From Candidatus Tiamatella incendiivivens (GTDB lineage: Archaea > Thermoproteota > Thermoprotei_A > Sulfolobales > Acidilobaceae), in contig WALW01000007.1 in the NCBI GenBank assembly GCA_015522635.1, positions 1-64,000 on the forward strand: DNA of 64,000 bases. Reading direction: 5' to 3'. Positions 62,682 to 64,000 of this stretch are shown one piece after another. How positions within the stretch are numbered: the stretch's first letter is position 1; each line of letters starts with the position of its first letter. The position numbers were made by a program, and so were the translations under genes. The notes under the pieces were generated by a model. The model searched no databases and was not told the DNA's origin. It worked only from the letters and a program-made list of their open reading frames with translations.

Positions 62682-64000
62682 ATGAGGCGGTTTCTATTGA
62701 AGAAACCATTAACCATACTAACCGCGGTCCTTATCCTAGTCCTATTCACAGGATCCACTATAGCATATGCGAGTTCATCTGTGAAAACCAATCAAGCCTA
62801 TATTGGAAGAACATCAGGATTTATAAATCGGCCATCAGGAGCGGGGTTCTTCATTTTAGTTGGTATGACATATACTGGGCCATTAAAAGTCCTCTATATA
62901 TCTGGCAACCCGTATGATAGGGGATATGAGTATGGTTTCCTTGCTGGAGAGGAGATTTATGGACTTCTAACCTGGGCATACGTAGTGCTAAGCCATGCGC
63001 AGGGAATACCAACTAGTACTTGGAGGCAGAGACTACTTGGAGCAGCAGGATTGTATGAGAAGTATATTCCACAGGAATATATTGATGAAATGAAAGGTAT
63101 GGCAGATGGCTTCAACTATTTCCAAGCAAAATATCCGGGCTTAAGCCTCGGATATAACATAACATACCTTGATATACTTATGATCAACGCATTTGTAGAC
63201 TTTAGCTGTACTGGGGCGGCAATATCAGGGAACCTAACAGTAGATGGTAATGCTATAATAGGTACAACCATAGACGCTGAAGCCCTTGCACCCTACTTCA
63301 TATACGTGGTGGAATCGCCTGAACCAGGCGATGGGCATAGAATAGCATACTTCACAGCTGCAGGTAGCCTCTTCCAAAACGGCTTCAACGATGTGGGCGT
63401 GGGCATGATAGAACATCATATAGAGGGTTGGGAAAATATTGTAGGTATGCCTGAAATGATAAGGGATAGATACGTTTTACAATACGCTGATAATGTATCC
63501 CAAGCTATACAGCTATTCAAAGATATATTCAACAAATACGGGTTCTCCGGCTACGGTGACGATGTGTCACTATCAGATATGAAGGGGAACATAGCTAAGG
63601 TCGAAGTAACACCATACAGCCTAGGATTCATAGTAAATCCCCACACACAGCCAACATGGCCTAAAGAAGACCCCTTCCTAAAGACCGGTAGAATGCTCGA
63701 GCCGGTGCCGTACATTAAATATTACAAGGAAGGTTATAGCAGTGTCTTAAGAGGAGACGGCTGGATTGTTAACGGTTTATACACTGTTAATGAAACAGTA
63801 ATAGGAATACCTCATCATCCCTCCACTTGGCAGGAAGCCATTTCAAATGAGAGCTATAGTTGGATGTGGGAGGCACCTGAGAGATATATGATAGCCCACT
63901 ACATATACGACGCACAAATACGTGGCGACAAGCTAACGTTAAAAGATGGAGTAATAATGTCCCAGCTACCACTAGTTGGTGACGCACCACACGATGATGG
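62682..64000 (+). CDS. Secreted Ntn-hydrolase of the acyl-CoA:6-APA acyltransferase (IAT/C45) family, partial
   Basis: The frame from ATG 62682 runs open to the window end (439 codons seen). The signal peptide is FLLKKPLTILTAVLILVLFT with AYASSS after it. The IAT-like fold has GNPYDRGYEYGFLAGEEIYG near the N-terminus, and the nucleophile is probably Cys176 in NAFVDFSCTGAAISGNLTVD, at the autocleavage site with GNAIIGTTIDAEA following. Further conserved features are AGSLFQNGFNDVGVGMIEH and WIVNGLYTVNETVI. Relatives cleave or transfer acyl groups on peptides or ceramides (DUF4872/phospholipase B-like). The substrate here is unknown. The C-terminus lies beyond the window. Confidence 0.82.
   Translation, partial: MRRFLLKKPLTILTAVLILVLFTGSTIAYASSSVKTNQAYIGRTSGFINRPSGAGFFILVGMTYTGPLKVLYISGNPYDRGYEYGFLAGEEIYGLLTWAYVVLSHAQGIPTSTWRQRLLGAAGLYEKYIPQEYIDEMKGMADGFNYFQAKYPGLSLGYNITYLDILMINAFVDFSCTGAAISGNLTVDGNAIIGTTIDAEALAPYFIYVVESPEPGDGHRIAYFTAAGSLFQNGFNDVGVGMIEHHIEGWENIVGMPEMIRDRYVLQYADNVSQAIQLFKDIFNKYGFSGYGDDVSLSDMKGNIAKVEVTPYSLGFIVNPHTQPTWPKEDPFLKTGRMLEPVPYIKYYKEGYSSVLRGDGWIVNGLYTVNETVIGIPHHPSTWQEAISNESYSWMWEAPERYMIAHYIYDAQIRGDKLTLKDGVIMSQLPLVGDAPHDD

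Overview
The window is chromosomal DNA of a thermophilic crenarchaeon (Thermoproteota), most likely in the Desulfurococcales/Acidilobales/Sulfolobales range; I cannot fix the genus. The evidence is AT-rich DNA with GC-rich tRNAs, heavy use of AGA/AGG and ATA codons, many TTG and GTG starts, GGTG/GGAGG ribosome sites, and Thr-rich secreted proteins with pilin-type signal peptides. Typical archaeal genes are present: tungstate transporter, NikR, MEMO, DUF47/PiT, PPP phosphatase and several VapBC-like modules. Acetyl-CoA synthetase, aconitase, peptide import, peptidases and acylases suggest a heterotroph feeding on peptides or acetate; a MenA/UbiA-type prenyltransferase hints at quinone respiration.

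Layout. 1-3.5 kb: a membrane fragment, a NifX-like protein, an FAD oxidoreductase coupled to a tandem GlcG/HbpS protein, and a VOC protein. 3.8-10.4 kb is an accessory zone: an intact VapBC pair, a NosD-like surface protein, a partial tRNA-Arg copy, a frameshifted retropepsin-like protease beside a DUF5678-like protein, an MFS-like transporter, a decayed UPF0175/DUF3368 module, an intact DUF433/DUF5615 module, and tRNA-Arg(CCG). The partial tRNA and the complete tRNA share a 37-base direct repeat, as in a degraded integrated element. 10.5-15.5 kb: sugar-nucleotide genes, an ArsB-type carrier and hypotheticals. 15.7-22.4 kb: a five-gene peptide/oligosaccharide ABC operon whose binding protein looks circularly permuted. 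22.7-30.2 kb: tRNA-Thr with an unusual C33, a penicillin-acylase/LysE operon, an amidohydrolase, tRNA-Arg(GCG) and an alcohol dehydrogenase. 30.1-36.8 kb: NAD(P)HX repair, a secreted protein split by one UGA, an S9 peptidase, and phosphate uptake.

36.9-46.5 kb: a tryptophanase-family lyase, a MetV-MetF fusion, a UbiA prenyltransferase, the tungstate ABC operon behind a perfect 18-bp palindrome, and a divergent metal ABC system with a NikR-like regulator whose shared promoter carries two TGTGCACA palindromes. 46.6-54.4 kb: aconitase, thioredoxin, DUF445, acetyl-CoA synthetase, cysteine synthase and MEMO. 54.4-64 kb: a GHL6-type glycosidase, twin MFS transporters with a 59-base identical tract, tRNA-Ile(GAT), a three-gene operon (PPP phosphatase, metallo-hydrolase, membrane protein), and the start of a secreted Ntn-hydrolase.

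The most promising items are the permuted binding protein, the two metal/oxyanion operators with the atypical NikR, the tRNA-bounded toxin-antitoxin segment, and the UGA-interrupted secreted protein. No CRISPR array, rRNA, transposase or integrase was seen.
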